The notes below the pieces were generated by a model, which was given only the letters and a program-made list of their open reading frames with translations, did no database searches and was not told where the DNA came from. Both the position numbers and the translations under genes were made by a program. From QHCA01 sp038237645 (lineage in GTDB: Bacteria; Actinomycetota; Actinomycetes; Mycobacteriales; QHCA01): a DNA stretch of 64,000 nucleotides. Location of the stretch: the NCBI GenBank assembly GCA_038237645.1, contig JBBRYN010000002.1, positions 62,001 through 126,000 of the forward strand, in the 5' to 3' direction. Position 1 is the first letter of the stretch; each line of letters starts with the position of its first letter. Of the stretch, positions 8,729-18,139 are shown in pieces.

Positions 8729-9835
8729 ATGACACGGCCCGAGCTTGTCTTCGCCGAGCCGCGCCGGGTCCGCCCCCCGCGCCATCTTGCCGACCTCGAC
8801 CCGGCCGAGCAGCGCGCCGCGGTCGCCGAACTTGGGGAGCCGGCCTACCGCGCCCGGCAGATCTCCCGGCACTACTACGGCCGGCTCGACGACGACCCGG
8901 CCGCGATGACCGACCTGCCGATCCCCGTCCGGGACCGGCTGGTCGAGGCACTGCTGCCCCCGCTGTTGACGCCGGTGCGGCATGTCACCTGCGACTCGGG
9001 CAACACCCGCAAGACGCTGTGGCGCGCGTTCGACGCGACGCTGGTGGAGTCCGTCCTGATGCGCTATCCGGACCGGGTCACGATGTGCGTCTCGAGCCAG
9101 GCCGGCTGCGGGATGGCCTGCCCGTTCTGCGCCACCGGACAGGCCGGGCTGAACCGCAACCTGTCCAGCGGCGAGATCGTGGAGCAGGTGGTCGCGGGAG
9201 CGCGGGCATTGTCCCGCGGCGAGGTCGGCGGCCCGGGCCGGATATCCAACGTCGTCTTCATGGGGATGGGAGAGCCGCTGGCCAACTACAGCCGGGTGCT
9301 GGCGGCCGTCCGCCGGCTCATCGACCGGGTCCCCGACGGCCTCGGCCTGTCCCGGCGCAGCATCACCGTGTCGACCGTGGGGCTTGTGCCCGCGATGCGC
9401 AAGCTCGCCGACGAGGGCCTCGGCGTGACCCTGGCGGTTTCGCTGCACGCACCGGACGACGAGTTGCGCGACGCGCTGGTGCCCGTCAACACCCGATGGC
9501 CGGTGGCCGAGGTGCTCGACGCTGCTTGGGCATATGCCGGCGTGACCGGTCGCCGGGTGTCCATCGAATACGCGATGATCCGCGGCGTCAACGATCAGCC
9601 CGAGCGCGCGGACCTGCTGGCCGAACTGCTGCGTGGCCACCTGGTGCACGTCAACCTGATCCCGCTCAACCCCACGCCGGGCAGTGACTGGGATGCCAGC
9701 GAACCGGCTGTCCAGCGGGAATTCCGCCGGCGGCTGCGCGCTCGCGGTGTGCCCACGACGGTGCGCGACACGCGTGGCCGCGAGATCGACGGCGCTTGCG
9801 GTCAACTCGCCGCCCTCGGTCCGGCACCCCTCTGA
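8729..9835 (+). CDS. rlmN: 23S rRNA/tRNA adenine-C2 methyltransferase RlmN
   Basis: This radical SAM enzyme methylates A2503 of 23S rRNA and A37 of some tRNAs. The iron-sulfur cluster motif C127-x3-C131-x2-C134 (CGMACPFC) is present, as are the two further cysteines the mechanism needs, C120 and C357 (near the C-terminus, GACGQLA). GEMGEPLANY-like VFMGMGEPLANY and SLHAPDDELR are also family signatures. Length is 368 residues. ATG 8729 follows the cdsA stop by 7 bp. Confidence 0.95.
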   Translation: MTRPELVFAEPRRVRPPRHLADLDPAEQRAAVAELGEPAYRARQISRHYYGRLDDDPAAMTDLPIPVRDRLVEALLPPLLTPVRHVTCDSGNTRKTLWRAFDATLVESVLMRYPDRVTMCVSSQAGCGMACPFCATGQAGLNRNLSSGEIVEQVVAGARALSRGEVGGPGRISNVVFMGMGEPLANYSRVLAAVRRLIDRVPDGLGLSRRSITVSTVGLVPAMRKLADEGLGVTLAVSLHAPDDELRDALVPVNTRWPVAEVLDAAWAYAGVTGRRVSIEYAMIRGVNDQPERADLLAELLRGHLVHVNLIPLNPTPGSDWDASEPAVQREFRRRLRARGVPTTVRDTRGREIDGACGQLAALGPAPL

Positions 9836-9847
9836 CAGAATCACCCC

Positions 9848-10054
9848 GTGGTCACCTCACCTGATCAACACAAGCCCGGCCATGCGAGGGCGGCGCGGGT
9901 GCTGGGCCTGGGCTCGGCCGTCGTGCTGCTCCTGCTGCTGATCGGCAATCACCGCAGCCGTGTCGAAAACGTCTGGCTGATCGGCCTGGCGTCGGGGTTG
10001 GTGCTGGTCTTCGCCACCGACTGGTGGCTCCGCCGCAACGGGCTGCGCCGATAG
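9848..10054 (+). CDS. Small two-helix membrane protein, DUF2631-like
   Basis: The protein has 68 residues with two hydrophobic segments (about 21-36 and 44-58) joined by GNHRSRVENVWL, a stretch I associate with the actinobacterial DUF2631 family, which sits near rlmN/dxr in relatives. Its function is unknown. Start is GTG 9848, 12 bp after rlmN, without a strong ribosome binding site. The arginine-rich C-terminus (RRNGLRR) would be cytoplasmic. Confidence 0.65.
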   Translation: MVTSPDQHKPGHARAARVLGLGSAVVLLLLLIGNHRSRVENVWLIGLASGLVLVFATDWWLRRNGLRR

Positions 10055-10083
10055 ATCAACGGGCAGCCGTAGGGAGAACCGCA

Positions 10084-11364
10084 ATGTCCCACGCCGATCT
10101 GCTCGCCCGGCACCGCAAGGTGCTGCCGGACTGGGTTGCCCTCTACTACGAGCAGCCCATCGAGATCGTCAGCGGCAGCGGCTGCCGGGTGACCGACGCC
10201 GACGGTGCCCGGTATCTCGACTTCTTCGCCGGCATCCTGACCAACATGCTCGGCTACGACGTGCCGCATGTGCGGGCCGCGATCGCCGAGCAGGTCGCCA
10301 CCGGCGTCGTGCACACCTCGACTCTTTACCTCATCGGCAAGCAGGTAGCGCTGGCCGAGCGCATCGCGGCGCTGTCCGGCATTCCCGATGCCAAGGTCTT
10401 CTTCACCGCCTCGGGTAGCGAGGCGATCGATCTGGCCCTCCTGCTGTGCACGCAATACCGCCGGAGCAACTCCGTGCTGGCCCTGCGCAACAGCTATCAC
10501 GGCCGGTCCTACGCCGCGATGGCAGTGACCGGCAACCGCGGTTGGTCGGCGTCGCAGTTGACTCCGTTCAACGTCTCCTATGCGCAGAGCGGCTACCGCT
10601 ATCGCAGCTCCTTCGGCCACCTCGACGATGCCGCCTTCATCGCCGCCTGCACCGCCGACCTGCGAGAGGTGATCGACACGACGACGGCTGGCGACGTCGC
10701 CTGCCTGATCGCCGAGCCGATCCAGGGCGTCGGCGGCTTCACCGTGCCGCCGGACGGCCTGCTCGGGGCCTACCGCGAGGTCATCGACGACTACGGCATT
10801 CTCTACGTCTCCGACGAGGTGCAGACGGGCTGGGGCCGCACCGGCGAGAACTTCTGGGGCTATCAGGCCCATGGCTTGGTGCCGGATGCGCTCACGTTCG
10901 CCAAGGGGCTGGGCAACGGACTGACCATCGGGGGCGTGGTGGCCCGGGCAGAGCTGATGGACTGCCTCGGTGCCAACTCCATCTCCACGTTCGGCGGCAA
11001 CCCGCTCTCGACCGCTGCCGGGCTGGCGACGCTGGACTACCTCCTGGACAACGACGTCCAGGCCAACGCCCACAAGGTCGGCAACCAGCTGCTGGCCGGG
11101 CTGCGCGCCGCCGGGCAGGAAGCTCCGGGGGTCGGCGAGGTGCGCGGCAAGGGCATGATGATGGGCGTCGAGATGGTCCTCCCTGGCAGCAAGACCCCTG
11201 ACCCCGCCGCTGCCGCCCGCCTGATGGAGGCGACCAAGGCCGCCGGGCTGCTGGTCGGCAAGGGCGGTCTGTACGGCAACGTGCTGCGGATCGCCCCGCC
11301 GCTGGTGCTCAGCGAGGCTGAGGCGGACGAGGGGTTGCAGATCCTGCGGGCCTGCCTGGCTTGA
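10084..11364 (+). CDS. PLP-dependent class III aminotransferase
   Basis: This is a cytosolic omega-aminotransferase of the GABA/ornithine/alanine-glyoxylate type. The 426-residue protein has the class III landmarks: FFTASGSEAIDLAL (phosphate-binding region), SYHGRS, CLIAEPIQGVGG, D244 (VSDEVQTGWGR) that contacts the pyridine nitrogen, and K274 (TFAKGLGNGL) that forms the Schiff base. Sequence is closest in style to alanine-glyoxylate aminotransferase 2 or GABA transaminase, but the substrate cannot be read from sequence. ATG 10084 follows AGGGAGA. No pathway partner lies next to it. Confidence 0.85.
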   Translation: MSHADLLARHRKVLPDWVALYYEQPIEIVSGSGCRVTDADGARYLDFFAGILTNMLGYDVPHVRAAIAEQVATGVVHTSTLYLIGKQVALAERIAALSGIPDAKVFFTASGSEAIDLALLLCTQYRRSNSVLALRNSYHGRSYAAMAVTGNRGWSASQLTPFNVSYAQSGYRYRSSFGHLDDAAFIAACTADLREVIDTTTAGDVACLIAEPIQGVGGFTVPPDGLLGAYREVIDDYGILYVSDEVQTGWGRTGENFWGYQAHGLVPDALTFAKGLGNGLTIGGVVARAELMDCLGANSISTFGGNPLSTAAGLATLDYLLDNDVQANAHKVGNQLLAGLRAAGQEAPGVGEVRGKGMMMGVEMVLPGSKTPDPAAAARLMEATKAAGLLVGKGGLYGNVLRIAPPLVLSEAEADEGLQILRACLA

Positions 11365-11376
11365 AGGAGCGGCGAG

Positions 11377-12141
11377 TCAGCCCGACCGTACGAAAAGGAT
11401 GATGGAGACCGCAGTCCCGACGACGACCACGGTGACCCGCAGGACGCCGTCGGGGATCCGCCGCCCCAACCGCGCCCCGACGAGGGCACCGACCACCGAA
11501 CCGAGCGCGATGAGGCCGGCCGGCAGCCAGGCGATGTCGGTGACGCAGACGAACAGTGCCGCGGCCACGCCGTTGACGACGGCAGCGAGTACGTTCTTGA
11601 GCGCGTTGATCCGCTGGAGCCGCTCGTCCAGGACCACTCCGAGCAGGGCGACCAGGATGACGCCCTGGGCGGCCCCGAAGTAGCCGCCGTACACGCCGGC
11701 GAGGTAGCAGCCGACCAGGCCGCTGACCAGCCGCCGCCGGCTGGGTGACCCGGAGCCGGCCGGTCGGCGGAGCCGGGGTTGCAACGCGATGAGCACGCAG
11801 GCGAGCAGGATCAGCACCGGCACGACCGTGGCAAAGACCTGACCTGGCAGGCTGAGCAGGACAATCCCACCGGTCAGCGCGCCGAGCGCCGAGCAGCAGC
11901 CGAAGCACACGCAGCGCCGCCGCTGACCGGCCAACTCGGTCCGGTAGCCGACAGCCCCGCCCACCGAGCCGGGCACCAGACCAACGGTGTTGGTCACGTT
12001 GGCCAGCACCGACGGATAGCCGACGGCCAGCAAGGTGGGGAAGGTCACCAGTGAGCCGGAGCCCACGATGGTGTTGACCGTCCCGGCCACGAACCCGGCG
12101 GCCAGCACGGCGATGGCGGCGACCGGGCTCATCGGGCTCAT
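11377..12141 (-). CDS. TSUP (TauE/SafE) family membrane exporter
   Basis: This is a predicted anion exporter of the sulfite/organosulfonate type. About seven or eight hydrophobic helices are visible, with the family half-repeats GTVNTIVGSGSLVTFPTLL near the N-terminus and VGCYLAGVYGGYFGAAQGV in the middle. I chose the ATG at 12141 (MSPMSPVAAIAVLAAGF); the longer frame to 12174 adds residues with no hydrophobic character. The gene converges on the aminotransferase and is divergent from fprA, with 81 bp between starts. The substrate is unknown. Confidence 0.85.
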   Translation of the reverse strand: MSPMSPVAAIAVLAAGFVAGTVNTIVGSGSLVTFPTLLAVGYPSVLANVTNTVGLVPGSVGGAVGYRTELAGQRRRCVCFGCCSALGALTGGIVLLSLPGQVFATVVPVLILLACVLIALQPRLRRPAGSGSPSRRRLVSGLVGCYLAGVYGGYFGAAQGVILVALLGVVLDERLQRINALKNVLAAVVNGVAAALFVCVTDIAWLPAGLIALGSVVGALVGARLGRRIPDGVLRVTVVVVGTAVSIILFVRSG

Positions 12142-12222
12142 CGTAGCGACACCGACGAGCCCGGCACCGCACATTGCCGGACGGGCTCGTCACCGCAGGG
12201 CACAAGGTGCCAGAGTGTAGCG

Positions 12223-13569
12223 ATGCCGCGAGTGGCGATCATCGGATCCGGGCCCGCCGGTGTGTATGCCGCGGAGGCCCTCCTCAGGCAGGACCCGGGT
12301 CCGGGTTCCCTGTCGATCGACGTCATCGACCGCCTGCCCAGTCCGTACGGACTGGTTCGCTACGGCGTGGCGCCCGACCACCTGAAGATCAAGTCGATCA
12401 TCGGCGCACTGCGCAACGTGCTCGAGGAGCCCTCGGTCCGCTTTCTCGGCAACGTCGACGTCGGTACGGATCTCAACCTCGCAGAGCTGCACCAGCACTA
12501 CGACGCGATCCTGTTCGCCAACGGCGCGGCCGTCGACCGGCCGATCGGCATACCCGGCGAGGAGCTGCCCGGCAGCGCCTCCGCTCGGGAGTTCGTTGCG
12601 TGGTACAGCGGGCACCCGGATGCTCAGCTCGACCGGTTCACCCTCGAGGCCCGCAGTGTTGCGGTGGTGGGCGTCGGCAACGTGGCTGTCGACGTCGCCC
12701 GGGTGCTGGCCAAAGCGGCGACCGAGCTGCGGGGCACCGACCTGCCTGACCACGTGCTCGACGTGCTCGACCGGAGCGCGGTCTCCGACATACACCTGCT
12801 CGGCCGGCGCGGCCCTGCGCAGGCGAAGTTCACGACAAAGGAGCTTCGCGAGCTCGGCGAGCTGGCCAACGCCGATGTGATCGTGCACGAGGCCGAGCTG
12901 CAACTCGACGAGGCGAGCCAAGCAGCAGTCAGCGCGTCGCCGGCCACCCGGCGCAACGTCGAGGTGTTGCGCGAGTGGGCGCAGCGACCGCCGGCCGGCC
13001 GGCCGCGCCGCCTGCACTTCCGGTTCCTGCTGGGCCCGGTCGAGGTGCTCGGCAGTGAGCGGGTCGCCGGGGTGCGGCTGGAACGCACGCGGCTCGACGG
13101 CAGCGGCAACGCCCTGGGCACCGGTGAGCACGTCGATATCGCCGCGCAATTGTTGTTGCGAGCGGTGGGCTATCACGGCCTGCCGCTGCCTGGCCTGCCG
13201 TTCGACGATCTCACCGGCGTGGTGCCCAACGTCGCCGGCCGGGTGCTGCGCGACAGCCGGCCCGTGCCGGGGGAGTACGTGGCCGGGTGGATCAAGCGCG
13301 GGCCCACCGGGGTGATCGGCACCAACAAGGGTGACGCGCGGGAGACCGTCGCGGCCGTCATCGAGGACCTGCCGTCGCTGCCTGAGGCTCCGGTGCGCGA
13401 CCCTCTTGCGGTGCCTCGGCTGCTCACCGAGCGGGGAGTGCAGGTGGTCACCTGGGACGGGTGGCAGGCAATCGACGATGCCGAGCTCGAGCTCGGCCGG
13501 TCCCAGGGCCGAGATCGGGTGAAGATTGCCGAGCGGCGGCAGTTGTTGCGCGCGGCAGCCCGCCGCTGA
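12223..13569 (+). CDS. fprA: Ferredoxin/NADPH reductase of the adrenodoxin-reductase type
   Basis: FprA moves electrons between NADPH and ferredoxin using FAD. The FAD-binding GSGPAG (residues 8-13) is followed by DRLPSPYGLVRYGVAPDH, the NADPH-binding GVGNVAVDVAR and the C-terminal GPTGVIGTNKGDA, all diagnostic of the family. The 448 residues match mycobacterial FprA. It could supply reduced ferredoxin to the Fe-S enzyme IspG encoded 2.5 kb downstream, but that is inference. An unusually short AGTGTAGCG segment precedes the ATG. Confidence 0.93.
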   Translation: MPRVAIIGSGPAGVYAAEALLRQDPGPGSLSIDVIDRLPSPYGLVRYGVAPDHLKIKSIIGALRNVLEEPSVRFLGNVDVGTDLNLAELHQHYDAILFANGAAVDRPIGIPGEELPGSASAREFVAWYSGHPDAQLDRFTLEARSVAVVGVGNVAVDVARVLAKAATELRGTDLPDHVLDVLDRSAVSDIHLLGRRGPAQAKFTTKELRELGELANADVIVHEAELQLDEASQAAVSASPATRRNVEVLREWAQRPPAGRPRRLHFRFLLGPVEVLGSERVAGVRLERTRLDGSGNALGTGEHVDIAAQLLLRAVGYHGLPLPGLPFDDLTGVVPNVAGRVLRDSRPVPGEYVAGWIKRGPTGVIGTNKGDARETVAAVIEDLPSLPEAPVRDPLAVPRLLTERGVQVVTWDGWQAIDDAELELGRSQGRDRVKIAERRQLLRAAARR

Positions 13570-13621
13570 GCACGTCGGGGAGCCGCCGGAGGCCGCTGCC
13601 GGCGTGAGGGATGATGAGAAG

Positions 13622-14869
13622 GTGACGACCCGCGAGGTGGTGCTGCTCGGCTCGACCGGATCCGTCGGCAGGCAGGCCATCGAGCTCATCCGCGGCAACC
13701 CCGACCGGTTGCGCGTCGTGGCGATCGCCGCAGGCGGCGACAACGTAGGTCTGCTCGCCGAGCAGGCGCTGACCCTCGGTGTCGACGCGGTCGGAGTGGC
13801 GCGCGCGACTGCCGCGCAGGACCTGCAATTGGCGTTCTACGCGACGGCGCAGGCTCGCGGCTACGCCACCGGGGAGTTCGCCCTGCCCAAGATCCTGGCC
13901 GGCCCCGAGGCCGCGAGCGAGCTGGCCGGTTGGCCCTGCGACGTCGTCCTCAACGCGATCACCGGCTCGATCGGCCTGGCACCCACCCTGGCCGCGCTCG
14001 AGGCCGGCCGGACGGTTGCCCTGGCCAACAAGGAGTCGCTGGTCGCCGGCGGGTCCCTGGTGCGCGAGCGGGCTCGCCCCGGCCAGTTGATCCCGGTCGA
14101 TTCCGAGCACTCCGCACTCGCCCAGTGCCTGCGCGGCGGGCGGGTCGAGGAGGTGCGCCGGCTGATCCTCACGGCGAGCGGCGGGCCCTTCCGTGGCCGG
14201 AGCCGGGCCGGACTGGCAGAGGTGACGCCGGCGCAGGCACTTGCTCACCCGACCTGGGACATGGGTCCGGTGATCACCGTCAACTGCGCCACGCTGGTCA
14301 ACAAGGGGCTGGAGATCATCGAGACCCACGAGTTGTTCGCCATCGACTACGCAGCCATCGACGTCGTGGTCCACCCCCAGTCGCTCGTCCACTCGATGGT
14401 GGAATTCATCGACGGGTCGATTCTGGCGCAAGTCAGCCCGCCGGACATGCGGCTGCCGCTCGCGGTAGCCCTGGCCTGGCCCGACCGGCTGCCCGATGCG
14501 GCGCCCGCGGTCGACTGGTCGACCGGGCATGACTGGCACTTCGAGCCGCTGGATGCGGACGCCTTCCCCGCGGTGGCCCTGGCCCGCGCGGCGGGCGCTG
14601 CCGGCGGGTGCGTCCCGGCCGTCCTCAACGCCGCCAACGAGGAGTGCGTTGCCGCCTTCCTCGCCGGCCGGCTGCCCTTCCTTGGCATAGTGGACACGGT
14701 GGCCCGGGTTGTCGGCGAAGCACCGGACTTCGGGAACCCCCGGTCTGTTGCCGATGTTGTCAACGCAGAGACGTGGGCGCGGGCTCGCGCCGGTGAGTTG
14801 ACGCACGACCGGCACCAGACCTGCGAGCAACACCAGACCCACGACCGACACCAGGGAGAGCCGAAGTGA
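13622..14869 (+). CDS. dxr: 1-deoxy-D-xylulose 5-phosphate reductoisomerase
   Basis: Dxr converts DXP to MEP, the committed step of the non-mevalonate isoprenoid pathway. The NADPH motif GSTGSVGR (residues 10-17), NKES, metal-binding DSEH and TASGGPFRG are intact. GTG 13622 is preferred because the Rossmann strand begins five residues later. The core matches the family, but the protein (415 residues) ends in an added Gln/His-rich tail with two HDRHQ units around TCEQHQ, absent from ordinary Dxr. It overlaps rseP by 4 bp; ispG follows, the usual dxr-rseP-ispG operon. Confidence 0.95.
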   Translation: MTTREVVLLGSTGSVGRQAIELIRGNPDRLRVVAIAAGGDNVGLLAEQALTLGVDAVGVARATAAQDLQLAFYATAQARGYATGEFALPKILAGPEAASELAGWPCDVVLNAITGSIGLAPTLAALEAGRTVALANKESLVAGGSLVRERARPGQLIPVDSEHSALAQCLRGGRVEEVRRLILTASGGPFRGRSRAGLAEVTPAQALAHPTWDMGPVITVNCATLVNKGLEIIETHELFAIDYAAIDVVVHPQSLVHSMVEFIDGSILAQVSPPDMRLPLAVALAWPDRLPDAAPAVDWSTGHDWHFEPLDADAFPAVALARAAGAAGGCVPAVLNAANEECVAAFLAGRLPFLGIVDTVARVVGEAPDFGNPRSVADVVNAETWARARAGELTHDRHQTCEQHQTHDRHQGEPK

Positions 14870-16110
14870 CCTACGCCCTGGGTGTCGTGCTGTTCGCGCT
14901 GGCCATCCTGTTGTCAATCGCCCTGCACGAGGCAGGCCACATGCTGACGGCCAAGCGATTCGGCATGAAGGTGACCCAGTTCTTCGTCGGGTTCGGCCCG
15001 ACGCTGTGGTCGTTCCGCCGCGGCGAGACGGAGTACGGCGTCAAGGCGATTCCGGCCGGCGGCTTCTGCAAGATCATCGGCATGACGCCGCTGGAGGAGG
15101 ACGTGCCGTCCGACGACGAGCCGAGGGCCTTCTGGAAGCAGCCGCTCGGCCGGCGCACGATCGTGCTTTCGGCCGGTTCGATGACCCACTTCGCGCTGGG
15201 GCTGGTGCTGCTCTACGTGTGCGCAGTCACTGCGGGGTTGCCGATCGACCCGCGGCAGCAGCCGGCGGTCATCGACAAGGCCGCCGACTGCGTCGTCAGC
15301 GACTACCAGGTCGACGCCACCGGTGCCTTGCGGGAATGCCGGGGCAGTGATCCGGCCGGCCCGGCCAAGGCGGCCGGCCTGCGGCACGGTGACCGGATCG
15401 TCGCCGTGGCCGGCAGGCCCACGCCCACCGAGGGGGACGCGCTCAAGGCGGTGCGATCGAGGCCGCCCGGTCCCGCCGCCTTCGACATCGTCCGAGGCGG
15501 TCACCGGATGACCGTGCCCGTCGTCATGGTTTCCACCCTGCGCCCGCCGCTCGACGCCGCGCAGGGCAAGCCCGAGAAGGTCTCCGCGATCGGGGTCTAC
15601 TTCGACCAGACCGTCACCCGGACCTACGGCCCGATCGCCGCGGTGGGCCGGAGTGCGTCCTATGCCGGCCGGATGTTCACCGGCACCTTCACCGCCATCA
15701 GCCACTTCCCGTCCAAGATTCCCAACCTCGTCAACGCTCTCGGCGGCAAGAAGCGTGACGTCAACGGCCCCATCAGCGTCGTCGGGGCCAGCCGGGTCGG
15801 CGGCGAGGCGGTGTCCTCCGGGGGTGTGACGGGGGCCGTCACATTCCTGCTGCTGCTGGCCGGGCTGAACATCTTCATCGGCGTGTTCAACCTGTTCCCC
15901 CTGCTGCCGCTGGACGGCGGGCACATCGCGATCATCTGGTACGAGCGGCTCCGGTCGTGGTGGGCCGCCCGCCGGGGCCGGCCGGATCCCGGGCGCGTCG
16001 ACTACGCGAAGTTGCTACCGCTCACCTACGCGGTAATCGTGATCTTCGGCGGGATCTCGGTGCTGACGATCGCAGCCGACATCGTGAACCCGATCCGGTT
16101 GTTCCAGTGA
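14866..16110 (+). CDS. rseP: Site-2 intramembrane metalloprotease, M50 family
   Basis: Orthologous to mycobacterial Rip1/RseP, this membrane protease cuts anti-sigma factors and other single-pass proteins within the bilayer. The zinc site HEAGH (H21-H25) lies in the first helix and the partner LDGGH (349-353) in a C-terminal helix; a PDZ domain (about 165-255) sits between them, with a central helix near residue 110. Length is 414 residues. The GTG at 14866 overlaps the dxr stop. Its gene order with dxr and ispG is conserved across the phylum. Confidence 0.94.
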   Translation: MTYALGVVLFALAILLSIALHEAGHMLTAKRFGMKVTQFFVGFGPTLWSFRRGETEYGVKAIPAGGFCKIIGMTPLEEDVPSDDEPRAFWKQPLGRRTIVLSAGSMTHFALGLVLLYVCAVTAGLPIDPRQQPAVIDKAADCVVSDYQVDATGALRECRGSDPAGPAKAAGLRHGDRIVAVAGRPTPTEGDALKAVRSRPPGPAAFDIVRGGHRMTVPVVMVSTLRPPLDAAQGKPEKVSAIGVYFDQTVTRTYGPIAAVGRSASYAGRMFTGTFTAISHFPSKIPNLVNALGGKKRDVNGPISVVGASRVGGEAVSSGGVTGAVTFLLLLAGLNIFIGVFNLFPLLPLDGGHIAIIWYERLRSWWAARRGRPDPGRVDYAKLLPLTYAVIVIFGGISVLTIAADIVNPIRLFQ

Positions 16111-17261
16111 CCGTCGACCTGGGGTTGCCGCTGCCGCCCCCCCCGCTGCTTGCCGTCCGGCGCAAGAGCCGGCAGATCGACGTGGGCGGCGTGCTCGTCG
16201 GCGGCGACGCGCCGGTGTCCGTGCAGTCGATGACCACCACCAAGACGGCCGACGTCAACGCCACGCTGCAGCAGATTGCCGAGTTGACCGCAACGGGTTG
16301 TCAGATCGTACGGGTCGCCGTCCCCGATACCGACGACGTCGAGGCCCTGCCGGAGATCGCCAAGCACTCCCAGATCCCGGTGATCGCCGACATCCACTTC
16401 CAACCGCGCTACGTCTTCGCCGCCATCGACGCCGGCTGCGCCGCCGTACGCGTCAATCCCGGCAACATCAAGCGGTTCGACGACAAGGTGGCCGAGATCG
16501 CCCGGGCCGCAGCCGCGGCGGGCGTCCCGATCCGCATCGGGGTCAATGCCGGATCCCTCGACAAGCGGCTGCTGCAGAAGTACGGCCGGGCCACTGCGGA
16601 GGCGATGGTGGAGTCGGCGCTGTGGGAGTGCTCGCTGTTCGAGGAGCACGGCTTCCGCGACATCAAGATCTCGGTGAAGCACAACGACCCGGTGGTGACG
16701 ATCAACGCCTACCGGCAGTTGGCCGAGCAGTGCGATTACCCGCTGCACCTGGGAGTCACCGAGGCCGGGCCGGCCTTCCAGGGGACCATCAAGTCCTCGG
16801 TCGCGTTCGGCGCCCTGCTCGCCCAGGGCATCGGCGACACGATCCGGGTTTCCCTGTCCGCCCCGCCGGTGGAGGAGGTCAAGGTCGGCAACCAGATCCT
16901 GGAGTCTTTGGGCCTGCGCGAGCGCGGGCTGGAGATCGTGTCCTGCCCGTCGTGCGGCCGCGCCCAGGTCGACGTCTACAAGCTCGCCGAGGAAGTGACA
17001 GCGGGCCTCGAGGGGCTGGAGGTGCCGCTGCGCGTGGCGGTGATGGGCTGCGTCGTCAACGGTCCCGGTGAGGCGCGCGAGGCTGACCTCGGCGTCGCCT
17101 CCGGCAACGGCAAGGGGCAGATCTTCGTCAAGGGCGAGGTCGTCAAGACGGTGCCGGAGGCGCAGATCGTCGAGACGCTCATCTACGAGGCCATGCGGAT
17201 CGCCGAGGAGATGACCCCGGGCGACGTCGGCTCCGGCTCGCCACAGGTGACCGTCTCCTAG
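16107..17261 (+). CDS. ispG: (E)-4-hydroxy-3-methylbut-2-enyl diphosphate synthase
   Basis: IspG is the [4Fe-4S] enzyme that converts MEcPP to HMBPP late in the MEP pathway. The protein begins with a Pro-rich lead then RRKSRQIDVGG and VSVQSMTTT, the hallmark opening. Cluster cysteines are in SCPSCGR and GCVVNGPGEA. Length is 384 residues. GTG 16107 overlaps the rseP stop by 4 bp, so the start is fixed by coupling. Electrons must come from ferredoxin or flavodoxin. Confidence 0.96.
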   Translation: MTVDLGLPLPPPPLLAVRRKSRQIDVGGVLVGGDAPVSVQSMTTTKTADVNATLQQIAELTATGCQIVRVAVPDTDDVEALPEIAKHSQIPVIADIHFQPRYVFAAIDAGCAAVRVNPGNIKRFDDKVAEIARAAAAAGVPIRIGVNAGSLDKRLLQKYGRATAEAMVESALWECSLFEEHGFRDIKISVKHNDPVVTINAYRQLAEQCDYPLHLGVTEAGPAFQGTIKSSVAFGALLAQGIGDTIRVSLSAPPVEEVKVGNQILESLGLRERGLEIVSCPSCGRAQVDVYKLAEEVTAGLEGLEVPLRVAVMGCVVNGPGEAREADLGVASGNGKGQIFVKGEVVKTVPEAQIVETLIYEAMRIAEEMTPGDVGSGSPQVTVS

Positions 17262-17270
17262 GCTGCCGTC

Positions 17271-18119
17271 GTGGGCTTGCTGCAAGCGGGGTCGGTGCGA
17301 TTGTTGGACGCGTGCGACGACGCCGACGTCTGGCGGATCCTTGACGCCGATCCGATCGGCAACGTGTTCGTGGCGGCCCGGCTACGCCAGTGGGGCTACG
17401 AGCACTGGCGGCTCGGTGCTCAGCTGTGGGGCTATTCCGGCCCGGCCGGCCTGGCATCGCTTTGCTACTTCGGGATGAACCTGATCCCGGTGTCCGCCAC
17501 CCCGGCCGCTCTCCAGGCATTCGCCGAGCGGGCGCTCGGTCAGCGGCGGCTGTGCTCGTCCATCCTCGGCCGCGCGGAAGCTGTCGATCCGCTGTGGCAA
17601 CTGCTCCACGACGCCTGGTCACCTGCGCGGGACGTCCGGACCGATCAGCCGTTGCTGGCCACCTCGGCGCTGCCGGCGGTCCCGGCGGACCCGGCCGTGC
17701 GCCGGGTGGGGCTGGCTGAGGTCGACACGCTGATGCCGGCCGCGGTTGCGATGTATACCGAGGAGGTGGGCGTCTCGCCGATCGGTCGCGACGACGGTGC
17801 CGGCTACCGCGCGCGGGTCACCGAACTCGTGGCCGGTGGCCACTCGTTCGCCAGGATCGACGACGGCGAGGTGCTGTTCAAGGCTGACATCGGCGCCGTC
17901 ACCCCGGATGCCTGCCAGGTGCAGGGCGTGTGGGTGACGCCCCGGCTGCGCGGCCGCGGCCTCGGCACCGCCGGTATGGCCGCCGTCGTCGCGGAGACGC
18001 TGCGCAGCGTCGCACCGCTGGTGAGCCTCTATGTCAACGCACACAACGTCGCCGCGCGCCGGGCCTACCGCCGAGTGGGTTTCACTGAGGCCGGCACTTT
18101 CATGTCGGTCCTGTTCTGA
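17271..18119 (+). CDS. GNAT N-acetyltransferase with DUF4081-type N-domain
   Basis: The C-terminal half (about residues 150-282) is a GNAT fold with the acetyl-CoA loop TPRLRGRGLG and the NVAARRAYRRVGF end. The N-terminal half (RILDADPIGNVFVAARL onward) resembles the DUF4081 domain that is fused to this GNAT in actinobacteria, where the gene regularly follows ispG. Substrate unknown. GTG 17271 lies 9 bp after ispG, so it is likely in the same transcript. Confidence 0.85.
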   Translation: MGLLQAGSVRLLDACDDADVWRILDADPIGNVFVAARLRQWGYEHWRLGAQLWGYSGPAGLASLCYFGMNLIPVSATPAALQAFAERALGQRRLCSSILGRAEAVDPLWQLLHDAWSPARDVRTDQPLLATSALPAVPADPAVRRVGLAEVDTLMPAAVAMYTEEVGVSPIGRDDGAGYRARVTELVAGGHSFARIDDGEVLFKADIGAVTPDACQVQGVWVTPRLRGRGLGTAGMAAVVAETLRSVAPLVSLYVNAHNVAARRAYRRVGFTEAGTFMSVLF

Positions 18120-18139
18120 CCCCGCCTGGCTGGTGCGCC

